Assembly (NCBI GenBank): GCA_014925825.1
Contig: JACGCK010000010.1
Span: 372,001 to 436,000 of the forward strand
DNA from: Pholiota molesta
Lineage: Eukaryota > Basidiomycota > Agaricomycetes > Agaricales > Strophariaceae
Length of the DNA stretch: 64,000 nucleotides
Direction: 5' to 3'
In this document: piece by piece, positions 9,940 to 22,434 of the stretch
Numbering within the stretch: the first letter of the stretch is position 1
Layout of the letters: every line of letters begins with the position of its first letter
Notes under the pieces: model-generated
What the model was told of the DNA's origin: nothing
The model's database searches: none
What the model saw: the letters and a program-made list of their open reading frames with translations, nothing else
Program-made: the position numbers and the translations under genes

Positions 9940-12919
9940 ATGGCTTTCCTCTCGAAAATTCACTCGTTCTTGCTCGTTGCTGGCTTCGTAGCAGCCGCTG
10001 CGACAGCTTCAGTCGACGTCGCTGAACGGGAAGCTGATCCCTGTGCAGCGATTGGCGGACAGAGATGGGTCGCTCCTAGTGCCGTCCGGGCCTGCTTTGC
10101 CTCTATCAAAGTCGATCCAGTTATTAAGAACAATGTATGGTCTTTTTCATACCTATTTTCCTGTGGTTTTCCGAATTTCTCATCTGACCGATTTTCATGT
10201 AATAGATCATACAAGTCATCAATAAAACTCTAGCTTTCCACACATCTGTAAACTACGAGTTTAAGGCGCCAGAACCGTTCACTGCGGATGTTCACGAAGA
10301 TCTTTTGGGAGATTTAGCGCGAATCTCGAAACAAAGTTATCCTTCCGACTATGACCTTCATATCGACTTTTCTCGCACACTCAAACGCCTCAATGACGGA
10401 CATTGCGTGTGGATCAATGCTTGCTATGTAAGAGTTAATCATAATTCACTGCAAATTTAGTAGGCTGATTTTCTGTGAAAGGACTGTATGTAATTACGCT
10501 CTGAATAATGTTCTGGCACTCAATTTCCAACGCACAGCCCTCTTCGTGAACTTCTTGCCGACGCCTCTGGCGCTACTTACTGACGCCAGTGGTGCACAAA
10601 GTGTTCACATCGCTCCGGAGGCTTTCCAAGTCGCGTCCGGGGAATTCGCAGACGAACTTGAGGTTTGGCAGAACGCGTTACCTGGACCCCTGAAAGGACA
10701 ACTTGCATCGGTACGTGTAACCCATCTTCGTTTTCTATTTCATATTCTCAATCTTCACTGTGAGTAGCTTTCCGGCGCCAAGGTCCTTTTGATCAACGGC
10801 CGAGATCCATTCGTTTCTGTCGACGCCAACGCCAAAATCACGGGCAGCTTCCAAGCCTTAGGCACTCGTCAAAACTCGTAAGCATTTCCCTCTAATTTGA
10901 CAGGCGGACAGACTCGATGACCAGTTTTGCAGGTTCTTTTCAAGCTATCAACGTGCCTCTTTTGGGTGGAACTACGTATTAGGAAATTTCGCTCAACAAT
11001 CACTGCCGCTCAGCGATTCGGTTACGTTGACTATTTTGAGGACTGGCCAGATCTTGCCGGAGGTCGTCACGGTCAGTTTCTTCTTTAGGTGCTCTCCGGT
11101 AAAGTTGGACCCTAATGATTTCGATACTCTCTGATTAGTTGCCATATCGCTCACGCATTGGAGGCGCGACTGTAGCATTCAATGACACTGCTTCATGGCG
11201 AGCCAACAATTGCGTAGCTATTGATGGCACCAATGGCGTGGACGTATTCGCAACGTCCTCAGCCCCAAGCTCCTCCAACATTCCTCTCGTGAAATTCAAG
11301 CAACAGCCTGACATTCCAGCCCAAGTAGAGCGAAAGCAGCTGGTCAACGTCATGCTCGATACGTCTCCACCGTCTGACGTCGTCCTCCCGCCCACTTTGG
11401 CCCCTAGTCTCCCTGCCATTAATGGAAGCGCGAGCGTTACTCAGTTCTACTTGTTGGACGACAAGAAGACGGGCGTAATGGCTCTTGGAAGTTTCTCGGA
11501 CAATAATTTCGACGCGTTTTTGATAGGAATGCTTACTGGACTTCGATCGTTGAAATCATTGGGTGCCACGCAGCTCATAGTCGATGTGGTGCGCATTTTT
11601 TTCCCCCGCACTGCAGGCATAGGCACTAATGCGACAATCTTGACAGTCGAATAATGGAGGAGGCTTCATCTGCGCCGCTCATGTGTGTGGATAAGATTAC
11701 ATTCTTGCTTAGATACTGATCATTAGTTCGACAGTGGCTACATCGTATTGTGCGCTCTTTGAAACCACATGTTTTGTTCGCCAATATCGATTCTAATAAC
11801 ATTTAGATTGCCGGACCAAAATCGACTACTGTTCCGCAATCTGGTCTTGATACTAAAGCTCGAGATGGTCCATTGGCGATGCTCATCGTCGACCAAATCG
11901 TAAACAACAACGCCGATCCGACTGCGCAGCTTTTGTATAACCCTATAAACTGGGCGAACGCAGACAACGTCTTCTTCGGGCCAACCGACAACTGGCTCCA
12001 ACCACCCGTTGCGACCACGGTAAACGGCCGTGCTGATGCTTTCAGTCAAAGGTCCACTCTCAGGTTTGTCGTAATTTGGGTATGGATTTATTGAATGGGA
12101 AATGTAGATTAGGAGAAGAATGCCCCGAAGATCAATTCCCGATTCCCCCACCCGCGACGGCCTTGTTCGATCCCAAGAAGGTCGTGATTGTATCGAACGG
12201 AAGGTGAGTACCCGAGCATTTTACCTGAATGCTGATACTGATTGCCCCATTGAAATAGATGCGCAAGTTCTTGTTCATTGTTCAGTGTAAACGTCCTCAT
12301 CTAGAACACTTTCATTGCATCTCTAAAAGGTGATTATTTATCCAGATCACCATGAATAAAGAAGAGGGATCTCCAACTGTAGTTTTGGGCGGAAAGAAGG
12401 ATGTGCAACAACAATATTGTGGCACTGTCGGAGGCCAATCTACCGATTTCTCTACAATGGACACCGAGATCAAGGTACGATATGTTTTGTTCAACTTATT
12501 GTGAGAATTTCACAAGACTAATTTGTTGTCGTAGTCTACTGGCTTGAAGAATAACTCTCTCGCCCCGCCTGACTTGTAAGTGTTATTCATTTCCATGTAC
12601 TTATTACTGAATAATCACAAATATTAAGGCTCGTCAATGGTGTTCAAGGCATTACTTGGCGATTGGGCTTTGGCGTCGATGACCCTACTCAACCAGAAGG
12701 TATGCTTGATTTCATGAATGGTGCCGCTTCTCATCACTTGCTAATGAGTGTTCATTTCATAGAATGGCAATCTCATCCTGCTACTTTGAACCTTCCCATC
12801 ACTGCCGACATGTAAGTTGCCAAAAGTATACTCTTATTAACTACCAACTCAATCACGCAAACAGCGTGAACAACCCCGTTGCTATCTGGGAAACAGTCGT
12901 CAAGAAGGTGCTCTCTTAG
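9940..12919 (+). CDS. Secreted S41-family (tail-specific-like) serine peptidase
   Basis: A 17-exon gene predicting about 689 residues. Exons: 9940-10134, 10206-10427, 10482-10485, 10538-10710, 10768-10877, 10933-11071, 11139-11588, 11647-11682, 11735-11749, 11807-12063, 12108-12203, 12259-12286, 12346-12474, 12535-12575, 12629-12699, 12763-12811, 12865-12919. All phases agree. The real start is the ATG at 9940, giving a signal peptide (MAFLSKIHSFLLVAGFVAAA) and a secreted protein. S41 hallmarks are SNNGGGFI (the family's G-G-G substrate loop, split across an exon edge), the AHWLHRIIAGPKS region and SNGRCASSCSLFS, which holds the likely nucleophilic serine. The N-terminal half, with LNDGHCVWINACYDS, matches the extra domain of fungal S41 peptidases such as the CPAF-like and UstP-like groups. 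It probably digests extracellular peptides. Exon 3 is only 4 nt and exon 9 only 15 nt. Confidence 0.88.
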
Positions 12920-13192
12920 AGTATGTGGTAATTCGGTGATTGTCATACAGATTATTTTGTCTACGATATGCCAAAGACGCCACTACATAAAAGAAGAAGT
13001 GTGTACAGTACATATTTCGGACATCGTTGATAATGAAATTATGGGAACTAATGAATATGAATTTCATAAGTCAACTTTCCAGCCTAGGGTCTCGGGGACG
13101 CATCTACTCTACTAAGCTAAGTTGGCTTTGGCATGAAATGAAGCGAACATCTAGAGGTCATTAAGAGCGAACAAGTTGCGGGGTCATGAACG

Positions 13193-16100
13193 TTATCTAA
13201 TCGAATCCGATTCCGTGGTATCTTGCGTATCAAATGTCGTAGTACTTCGAAGATGATTATTAACGAGCTAAGATATTCCCAGAAAATTCAACATCAACGT
13301 GCGGCCATAATCGTGATGAGAACAAACTCACCCCATTGATCGGGCGCGTGTAGTCTTCATGATCTCGAAGACTCGTCAAACTAGCTTGGTGCGATTGGCC
13401 CTGCGACAGAGATAGTCTTGGGTGCAGAAGGCCTTCCGCCATACTCGAGTTGTCGGTGGGCGAAGGAGAAGGCGGTAGCGTAGCAGGCGGCCATAGGATG
13501 GGCAAACCACTGGGCCCTTCCTGAAGCCCATCGCCCGCTTGGGACTCCAATTGATTATAGCTATTCCCAGTTACTCCTCGAGGAAAAGTAAGGATGGGGT
13601 GGGGCGGTATGATCGTTACAGGGGGGTTCAAGAGGGACGGAGAGAAAACAGCAACAGACGAAGGGCCGGGCGCGTCTCCCTCTCGACTCTGCGAGAAAGA
13701 TGGTCTGCGAACGGTCAACATGCTTTGGGCAGACGCCCTGCGCCCATTGCGCAGGCGGCTGATGAAGCTCTTCACGCTCATTCTATCGGATTGTTCTGGG
13801 GGTTGGGGCTGCCGTTCATAATCGAACAGAGGCTGACGCGTGCCCATGAAAGCGGTTGGAGGGGTGGAGCTGTGCCGACGACTTTCTTTGGATCCCATTG
13901 GTCTTGGGCCTAAGAATGATCTGTGTTTCGCGTGTGGTCTCGTCGATGTGTCTTCTGTCGAAGAGGAAGACCCTGTCCCTTCTCTACTGGACGCTGATTC
14001 TCCTGCTAAAGTGAGAGAAGCGGCGCTGCGAGTACCTCCGGTATGGACGTGTCGGTATGTATATGAAGGTCTTCGAGAGACGTTACGGGGCTCGGACAAG
14101 AATAGTGGGGTCATCGCAGTTGGTGGTAATGCAACTGCGCCTTGAATGCTCTGATCTAGGCCGGGCATAGGTGGCTGCCCACCGAATACCGTGTTCATGG
14201 GCGTGACCATAGTCGCAGTTCCACTTTCCGCGCTGCCATGGCCGCTCGAGATGTGCTCGCCGGCAGACGTGGAGCCGAAGGCATCATGGGTGTCAGCAGA
14301 ATGTTCCAGGCTGCCAGGAGGCGGAAAAGCACGGGATTTCTCCATGTACGAATCGTCATCTCCGTCCACGGGGCGTCTCCAGGAAACTTCCCGCGCAAGA
14401 GTGAGGATGTTGTCTGTTGACCCGTTGAGAACTCTTGGCCTTCGATACCGTCTGCAGGTGAAGAAGAGGAGTAAAATAAGGCAGACAAGGGCTATGGTGG
14501 CGGCGAGAGAGACGCCGACGATGGCCCCAGTATTGCGCGCGAAACTTCGGGTAGATTAGCTACAAAGTATGATATTGACGGGGTACAATGGATTACTTAC
14601 GTAGAAACTTGCGCTTGCGACGTATCTGTTCGAAGAGAACCCGTCTCACTAGTAGTACTCGATGTCCCATTAGCGGAGGTAGAGGTAGGACTAGGGGCAA
14701 TGACCGGTGTGGTGTTCGGCCAAGAAGTGGTGAAAAATCCTTGAAAATGATTTAGAATACGAGCGGTATATGTGTTATATTTTCATACTTGAGGCAGTGT
14801 CCGATGAGGTCGCTGATGAAGAACTTTGCGGACTGGGAGACGGATAATACGTCCTAAAGAAAAGACCAGTCAATCAGTACACATACTTGATACACAAATA
14901 GATTTACCGACCACGTTGACGATTCAGATGTTGACGAAAGAGAAATCGCCGAAGATGTGCTTGATGAAGTTGGAGTCGTCGATATGGATGTGGAAGACAA
15001 TGTAGTGGAAGAGAATGTAGTGGAAGACAATGTAGTATCGGTAGTCATCTTGGAATGAGACGTCGTCGAGATAGGACTGGCCGAGGACGTATGAGAAGTC
15101 TTCGTACAATGTTTCGAAGACAATGACACAGTGGAAGATGTACTGGAAAGGTGTGTCGACAGGGACGATACAGTGGTGGTTGTGCCAGTAGTGGATGTCG
15201 ATGATGGAGACCTAGTGGAAGATGACGATACAGGCGTAGAAATAGTTATCGTTATACCTATTATAGGCGGAAAGTTGGTGGTCGAACTTTCACCCGCAGT
15301 TGCTGACCAAATAGACGTTGGGCTGGCACTACTCCCCGTACTTGTTGTGGAAGTGCCTCTAATAGATAGGATATTGATGCTACTATTAACCGGCGTTGAT
15401 GAGGTAACGGATGGTACAGTTGATTTGCGCCAAGTGGCGGGTGTCTCAGAAGACGCAGGCGAGATTAGTGACGTCGAGATGGGTTCGGTGGTAGACGGCG
15501 GGAATGGACGATCCTCATACGAAGGTGGCGAAATCCCCGAGGGAGATAGGGAAGCATGAGCTTGTATGATCGCAGAGCTAAACCCGGTCGTAGTATCAGT
15601 TTCGGCCGGGACGCTGGAAGGCGCATCTGTCGTAAGAGTCGTCGGCGTTAGGGGGGATGTCTCGTCGAGGTCGGAGGCCGACGCGGCTGAAATTCTCCTA
15701 TCGTTAGCTTCCAAATTCATTGGGACAGTCATAGGAGGAACTCAACCATAGAACGACGTCGTTGTCAGCTCCCCGCTACTTGAACTTGTCCTGACAGTAC
15801 CTGGCCAGCCGTATTCGGGTCAGATCGCCATTGAAAGCAATCATAATCAACAAACTCACTACGCGTTGCAGCACTTCCACCGACATCCAACGATTCTGCA
15901 GTTCATAACGTGATGTTTGAGACCTTGTACAGACAAATGTAGATATAAGCATACCAAACGAAGGTGAGACACAAGGTGTAGTTTCACTGTCTGATTTGTC
16001 AGCAGTAGTCGTGCTGTGGATGGGGAGTTGTAATGAGAAAGTGCTACATCGCGACGACATCTAAAAGAAAGTAAAGCTTACATATTATCTATCTGACGTA

Positions 16101-16398
16101 TCGCTAGTCGTCGACTATTTCTTGAGGAGATTCGGGAAATTATATGATTGTAATTATCTTCGCAATAACGTGTTTGAAATGGACGTGGTTGTTCTCCATT
16201 GCTAGCGGGTTTTGAGGAAGTTTGCCGTTTTTGTATTGGCAAAGAAGACCGGAAAACATTCAAGACATCATTGGCGTTAGCTTGACGCTGTAAGACAGAC
16301 GCTGTTGTGGGTGAAGGCAAAAGTAATGTGGATTCCAAACCGAAGCAACAAAGCGCCACGAGAGACACCGTTGCATTGAATACATTCCACATCCACAT
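13193..16398 (-). CDS. Mucin-like Ser/Thr-rich single-pass membrane protein
   Basis: A nine-exon model on the minus strand: 16082-16398, 15955-16043, 15860-15895, 15747-15800, 14912-15686, 14789-14853, 14601-14739, 13332-14544, 13193-13267. All phases agree and predict about 920 residues. The first exon gives a hydrophobic signal-like start (FNATVSLVALCCFG) and Kex2-like sites (PIQKR). The middle 300-plus residues are dominated by Ser and Thr, typical of an O-mannosylated surface stalk. A membrane span follows (GAIVGVSLAATIALVCLI), stopped by RRYRRPR. The long C-terminal tail is polar with proline- and serine-rich motifs. This layout matches fungal wall-stress-sensor or Mid2-like proteins, but no WSC domain is present. 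Weak points: the first intron is only 38 nt and one donor reads GTCGGT, so the N-terminal exon could belong elsewhere. Confidence 0.65.
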
Positions 16399-18374
16399 GG
16401 CAGTGAGTCAAATCAGCGGGGAAGACGGTGTGGAGAAGGTCGTTAAACACCGAATTATGCGTAGCAAGTCGATTGCACGCTGCAAAAGTAAAGTAATTGG
16501 CTGACCAGCAGAAGAATAACGGAAGAACAGCTTCGTGCAACAGGTTTCCCAGATGGAAAGTTCGTTGACAGAAGTAAAAGCGTTCATCAAGAACAACCAG
16601 AAGGTGGAGAAGGAGGGTTATTAGTAGCTCAAAGTAACGTTGCCTTCATTTCGAATCCCCGATCCTGACCGAGATGAGGGTGAATGGGAGGAAGTCGAGC
16701 GCCGACATCTGAGAGACCCACGTTTTTTATGGGCCCTTTCATGTCGAGACTCTGAGCGGAGAGTGATTTCCACACTGCTCCGACTTTATTGATTTCAATT
16801 AGGAATAGTCACGTATCGTCGCAAGGCGTCGAGATGATGCATTTGTTCTCGTCTTTCAACAATACCAGGCCCGAAAGGTCAAGAAGGGTCAAACCAAGTA
16901 TCCACTTCTAGAGACGCCGGAAGCGACGAGAAGAACAAAGGTAAAAGAAAAGAGTTGCTTGAAGCTGGTATCAACAGCTCCTCACACGATGCTGCTGTAT
17001 CAGCGACGATGGCAGGCACCAGGGATAGATATCAAGACTCGATTGATCTCAGGCCTGTGCTAGGTCCAGTCACTGAAGTCTGAAGGTAATTGTTCATCTC
17101 GAGGCCCAATTCGGATCCTAGAATAAAAGGTGAAATTTATAAGCACACACTCCTCGGACATGCAGGGAATTCGGTACTTCTTCAGGACAAATTACTGACT
17201 TTGCGAAGCTGTAGTCCGTGCGTTATCCTTGTGTTTGTAAATTCTCTCTAACGTCTGAGCGTGCATCCTGTCAAGATTTGAGCGATTAGTGCCTTTGTCT
17301 CGGAAGTGTGGACAGTTTACCTGAAAACGAGGCATAATATGTAGGAATGGTTATCATTTAATCCGGATTACCGGCTCCGATTATCTTTAGGACATTCAAC
17401 GATGCCCCCATAATATGAACATTTATGGGAGCCATGAGGGCCGTACCGATATAGGGACGCGGCTTTGATATGTGAATCTTCTGTGAATCATCGTTTCAAA
17501 AAAAAAAAGAAAATCTGGATTCCAGCTTCATTAGATTTGAGAGCAAGATTTGAGTGGTTGGTTTGTATGCAGTCATACGTGCTCACCGATGCAGTCATAC
17601 GGACAACATTTGGTATTGGTTTCCAATCATGGGCGAGAACAAGTCAATGTTGGCGTTAGTCAAAGCTCTTAGAGCGGAGCGGAGTAAAAGTTGGTGGCGT
17701 CACGGTCACTGGCAGGCGCCTTGGCGCGTGACGCGTAATATAAATTAATTTACTTCATTTCAATCCTACGACAACCTCCGGACTAAGTTCTTCAAACTCA
17801 GAGACCATTTTCTCATTCCTTGAATTCTTCGTCGAGATCTAAATACTTCAATCGAACCAGGCGCGTAAAGCTTGAAACAAGCTTGAAATTTTGAAACACA
17901 ATAATTGGGTAATGTCAAGCATCGGCGCATAAGTTGCGTACGTGGCGGTGGATATGCAACGGGGCACTGCCAGGTGAGGCTTGGTTTACCAAAGTGTGCC
18001 GCATACCTCATGCTGTGGGTGGCAGGGCAGAAAGGACGTTGATCGCCTGGCGTGCTTCCGGAAATTATATAAACAGATAACTCGCAAAAAACCGGTACAC
18101 ACAGGCTGTGCCACAGCTCAGGCAGAAAAGCGACAATTTTGAGGGAGATCCCTATGTTTGAAAGATGTGGGGAAAATCAACCAGGCTCGAAAATGGGACT
18201 GGATGTTTAAGCATGGAATGCTTTCATGGGGAGTCGACAATTTGGGGCCTTGTACGACCTATGTAAATATCAAAAGTTTGCGACATAATTCAAGAGGGTT
18301 TAGGTGAGCAATAATCATCGTCATAACATACAGGCATAATCTTATATTTCTACGTCCCTCAATTTGTAGGCCAT
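16399..18374. other. Intergenic, no gene seen
   Basis: About 2 kb between two minus-strand genes. No open frame has coding texture. A poly-A run lies near 17498. The part next to 18375 is the terminator side of the DUF2264 gene and the part next to 16398 is the promoter of the mucin-like gene. Confidence 0.45.
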
Positions 18375-20421
18375 TCACAGAGCTGCAATGACATTCCGTA
18401 TTTCCTTTGGGACCGATGGACGCTTTTCCCACTCTTTAGTCCATCCCCCGCGTGCGCCATTTTCGTCTTTGACGCTCGGAATTGCAAAGACACCGGTGAC
18501 CAGCCATATGTTCCCAGTACCAGCATCGTGTCCAGCCACGAGTGTCGGAAGGACGGCACGCGCGACTATCAAGTTGGAATTCGCATCTGTGCGGATAACT
18601 CTACCTGTCCTCCCCTTCGACCCTATCGCGAGGTCGGCGACACCTGAAACGCCTGCTCGGGAAGCGGCTCGACCTAATCCACCCTCTTCATACGTCCCGA
18701 ACGCCTCTCCTGTAGCTGGCTCAAGAGGCCGACCGTCCTCGCCTTGTCCGTACAGCGCGAATCCGCCTTCCGCTGAAGTGAGGGCTCTGCCGGTCTTGAT
18801 TCTGTGCACCCGCAAATGCCATAATGGGGAATCAGACTGAGGCGGCACCAGCCACGTTTCGACTTCGACGTCTTTCCAGGGATACCACATCGACCTGAGC
18901 CATCCTCCATTCTCGATTCTCGCCTCCCTGGTGTCTCGCCTGCATTTCCAGGTCTCGCCGTTGTCATCACTCAGCGCCAGAGTGTTATCGCCGCCTAGCT
19001 CCTCCAAGGTTCCATTTCCAACAGGCACGCTATAGCCAAACGCTGACGAGTACGCCAACTTTCCGTACTTGGCCGCGCTCTGTTTGACGGGATATGAACA
19101 TTGCTGTCCTGAAGAGAGCAGGTACGTGTGTCCTCCGACGTTGGTGGCGATATGGAGAGGATGGTTAAGTGCCTTGATCGTTTCTCGCAACGCCGCGGGG
19201 TATGGCTCTTCCGGAGAGGCCCAGAATGGATGCGATTCGGGCAAAGCCAACGAGATGAACGATTTGCAACACCAGTACGGCGAACCCGGGGAATTGTAGT
19301 TCTCGGTCATGCTCTGGTTGGGGTAACAAAATCCGATCGTAAGAGTGCCGTCGGGATAGTAAGCTCCAGGTTGCTTGGCCCAGTATCGGATATTGCGTAG
19401 TTGCAAGCCCTTTACGACACCCCAGGTCAAGGGCGCGGGGAGATCTACGTCCGCAAAAGCTAAGGCGCCCCAGAACGATGACATTGCAAATCGATACGTC
19501 AGACTACGGCCGAAGGGGATAGCGCGTCCTGAATGATAACTGTGAGCCGTATAATTCCTTGGAAGGCGTTGTTTAAGCTCACCTTCTTCATCGAAATAGT
19601 GCACGAAGTCAAGCGCAAACTTCCGGGCCCTATTCCTGTATTCTTCGCATCGCTCGGGGTCTTCGGCCTGTGCAAGCTTAGAGTATACGAGCTGCGCAAA
19701 CTGTATGGCGAATGACGAGGAGTAATAATCAAGTTGGACGACGCCCTCCGGACCGTCTCGCGACCAGCCGTCACCGATATAGAACGTGTCCAAGTGGTCC
19801 ATGTCAGCCTTCATGCGCTTCGCGTCGAAGCGGGGAGAACCAGCCCGGGATAAACCAAGGTTGGCGAAAACCTAGTGGATCGTCGTCAGCCATCATAGTT
19901 TCCGTACAATTGCGAGCAACGACCAAAGGAATACATACCCGGAACCATAACCAATTGGTATTCGGCATATCCTTGTCGTTCATTCCCCCCAACCAATCTT
20001 CGAACCTCTTCTTTTCTTCGTCAGTTAAGGGATCCCACAACTTCTCCTTGGCGACGGCGATAGAAAATCCTATAGCAGAGCACTCTACCATCCGCTGATC
20101 CTTATTCCGCATATGGCCCCAGAACTCCTCACTGTTGGGATCTGTCCCGTTCTTGAATCCTTCCACCCATCGTTTATGCCCTTCGTATTCGCCACCGCCG
20201 GCCAGGAATGAAGCTAAGCCCCAGATAGGACGAGAGAAGCCCTCGAGTTGGGCCGCCGCTTCGTCGAAATGGGTCGCTGTATACCCCAAGTGAATGCGTG
20301 CGCCTCCGGGAGATGTGTGTGCGGCTAGAGGATCAAGGAGGCCGATCAGGAACTTGGACAGCTCCCCTTTGGTCTGCAGTGGGTTGGAGGCAAAGGGTGT
20401 GGTCTGCGCGAAGTTGCTCAT
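18375..20421 (-). CDS. DUF2264-domain protein
   Basis: Three exons, 19939-20421, 19583-19871 and 18375-19528, predict about 640 residues. The start chosen is MSNFAQTT at 20421; the frame extends upstream but that part is promoter. The protein matches DUF2264 (Pfam PF10022) along its length: the N-terminal [36 protein letters not shown] and [20 protein letters not shown]2264 proteins have an (alpha/alpha)-barrel-like look and are often linked in bacteria to polysaccharide breakdown, but the reaction is unknown. There is no signal peptide. The second intron (19529-19582, 54 nt) is a multiple of three with no stop, so an unspliced message would add 18 residues. The 5' end and promoter are duplicated upstream. 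Confidence 0.85.
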
Positions 20422-20483
20422 GGTGTTCGTAGCTGGCTGTTCGTGGTTCCTCCGATGTTTTGAGTATAAGTTATTCCGTTGCA

Positions 20484-20510
20484 CGGACCGCGTACACCGC
20501 AATCGGTCCG
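20484..20510. promoter_or_regulatory. CGG-type inverted repeat in the DUF2264 promoter
   Basis: CGGACCG, a 13-nt spacer, then CGGTCCG: a perfect 7-bp inverted repeat about 63-90 nt upstream of the ATG. CGG..CCG pairs are the usual targets of fungal Zn2Cys6 factors, so this may be an operator. A TATA-like TTATACTC on the minus strand lies between it and the gene (near 20464-20471). Confidence 0.5.
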
Positions 20511-20810
20511 TAGGCGCTTCGTTCTATCTTAGTGGCGGTCTCTCATCCGTCATAGGGGTCATCGCGGGCGATAAGAATTCACGCTCCCCGAGCGGTCTTC
20601 TTATCCACGTTCTTTTCTCAAAGTAAAGAAGTTCGGCATACTGTAACTCATATTCGACGACTCTGATTTGCTGGAACACTGTAGATAAAAGTAGTCAACA
20701 TTTTGCATCGATATCCGTCCTAAGTGTGCATTATCAAAAAATGACGGAAAGCGTTCATGATCAATCAGTTCAACGTTCCGTTCAGGTCCATCACTAATTT
20801 CTAAATGTGG

Positions 20811-20903
20811 TCAATTCTCCGGTGTCATCTGGTCACCGGGTGGCACCTTCCTCAGGAGTCTCGGACCGTCGGGGCAGGGTGTGGTCTGCGCGAAGTTGCT
20901 CAT
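20811..20903 (-). pseudogene. Truncated 5' copy of the DUF2264 gene
   Basis: In copy B of the tandem repeat the first nine codons (MSNFAQTTP) are followed by unrelated sequence and a stop after about 30 codons. It still has a full promoter copy, so it could be transcribed into a short or read-through message. Confidence 0.7.
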
Positions 20904-20965
20904 GGTGTTCGTAGCTGGCTGTTCGTGGTTCCTCCGATGTTTTGAGTATAAGTTACTCCGTTGCA

Positions 20966-20992
20966 CGGACCGCTTATACCGCAATCGGTCCG
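20966..20992. promoter_or_regulatory. Second copy of the CGG-type inverted repeat
   Basis: The duplicated promoter keeps CGGACCG and CGGTCCG intact although the 13-nt spacer between them has changed at several bases. Keeping the arms while the spacer drifts is what a protein-binding site would show. Confidence 0.45.
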
Positions 20993-21361
20993 TAGGCGCT
21001 TCGTAGTGTCCGTTTCTCATCCGTCATAGGGGTCATCGCGGGCGATAAGAATTCACGCTCGCCGAGCGGTCTTCTTATCCACGTTCTCAAACTGTAGAAG
21101 TTCGGCGTACTGTAACTCATATTCGACGACTCTAATTTTCTGGAACACTGTAGATACACATTTTGAATCGATATCCATCCTAAATGTGCATCATCAAGAT
21201 TCAGAAAGCGTTCATGATCAATCCTGGATCAATCAGTTCAACGTTCCGTTCAGGTCCATCACTAATTTCTAAATGTGGTCAATTCTCTGGTGTCATCTGG
21301 TCACCGGGTAGCACCTGCTGCATTCCGCCTTCCTCAGGAGGCTCGGACCGTCGGGGCAAGG

Positions 21362-22434
21362 TTCCAAGGTCAGAGCTTCTGGTCGGTATAATTCTCTCGA
21401 CAGTGGATACTAATACCGTTTAGCGTGCATGCTACATTGATTCACTTCTTCGAGTTCAAACGTGCTCCTCATAATCAGCTCTATCTATCTATCAGCGACT
21501 GATGATAGATTCGTGGCAATAAGCTACGTCTCAAATTGAAATATGCAATTCAAAGCTTTTCTCTGCTCAGTCGAATGCATATGTCAAAATTAGGAGGGAC
21601 ATTCAAATAGGCGCCCAAATCGATCACGTAAGTTCTCATAACTCTCCGTGGTACTACGATCATCGTCCTTGCCTTGATTATTTTTGCCCGAGAAATGGAC
21701 TGGCCTTGGAAGATCCCTCTTCGAAGCTTGTTAATCAAAATTGGCTTAAGCTCGAGCTCAAGCTTAAGAGCCCTACCAGGCACGTTGGTTTATGCTTCTG
21801 GCTATCTGCGCCCGTAATTACAGTGTGGCTTGAAAACTTTAAAAATCGACAATCCTCTGTTCATGATCTAACAATCATCTAACCCGATCTTATATCTGTA
21901 GAGTCCAACTGACATTTTATCTACCCCAATTCCGACAAGGAAACATGTAAACAATTGTCGATGCGTTCAGCCTGAATTGGAAATTTTCGAATACTTATCC
22001 ACCGATCCAACCCCAAGAGACGTCTTCTGGTAGAACTGGAAGGTATTCCTCTTGTAATAATACTTGTATTACTTGGGTCTTCGACTCTCGTTATTATACA
22101 TATCTTGATGTTTTCCATCGCCTTCTGCCCATCAGGTTTTAATTATTTTCATCTCCTTCCGGTTGATTATTATCACCTTGAGGCATGTCATTTGTTTGTC
22201 TACAAGTAATCGTTACGAGTGTAGCTATCTTAAGGGTAGCTAAGTTTATCCCGGCTACTTACCCTTTAATCGAGAAGCCTCGAGGCATCGGCACTACGTG
22301 AATTCCACGGCTTCGAATTCTTTTCAACCACACGCCCCAAAAGCAGCACGGACTGAGCATGGAAATATTGACCCTGACAGCTGCCTCTTCTCTCTCCGCT
22401 CTTTGTCTGGCAAGATTCTAATTTCTGGTGAGCT
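21362..22434. other. Intergenic, no gene seen
   Basis: About 1.1 kb, A+T-rich, between divergent genes. No open frame with recognisable content. It should contain the promoter of the gene at 22435. Confidence 0.45.

Larger units (their letters stand above)
20398..21361. repeat. Tandem direct duplication of about 480 bp
   Basis: Copy A (about 20398-20878) and copy B (about 20879-21361) are nearly identical over most of their length with small indels. Both run from the first nine codons of the DUF2264 gene through its promoter. The junction joins codon 9 of the gene to sequence from far upstream. Differences such as small deletions near 21085 and a GATCAATC insertion near 21220 show the duplication is not very recent. 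Confidence 0.85.

Noticed and set aside
20398..21361. CRISPR-like or transposon terminal repeats
   Set aside because: There are only two long direct copies, with no spacer pattern, no terminal inverted repeats and no target-site duplication. A simple tandem duplication explains it.
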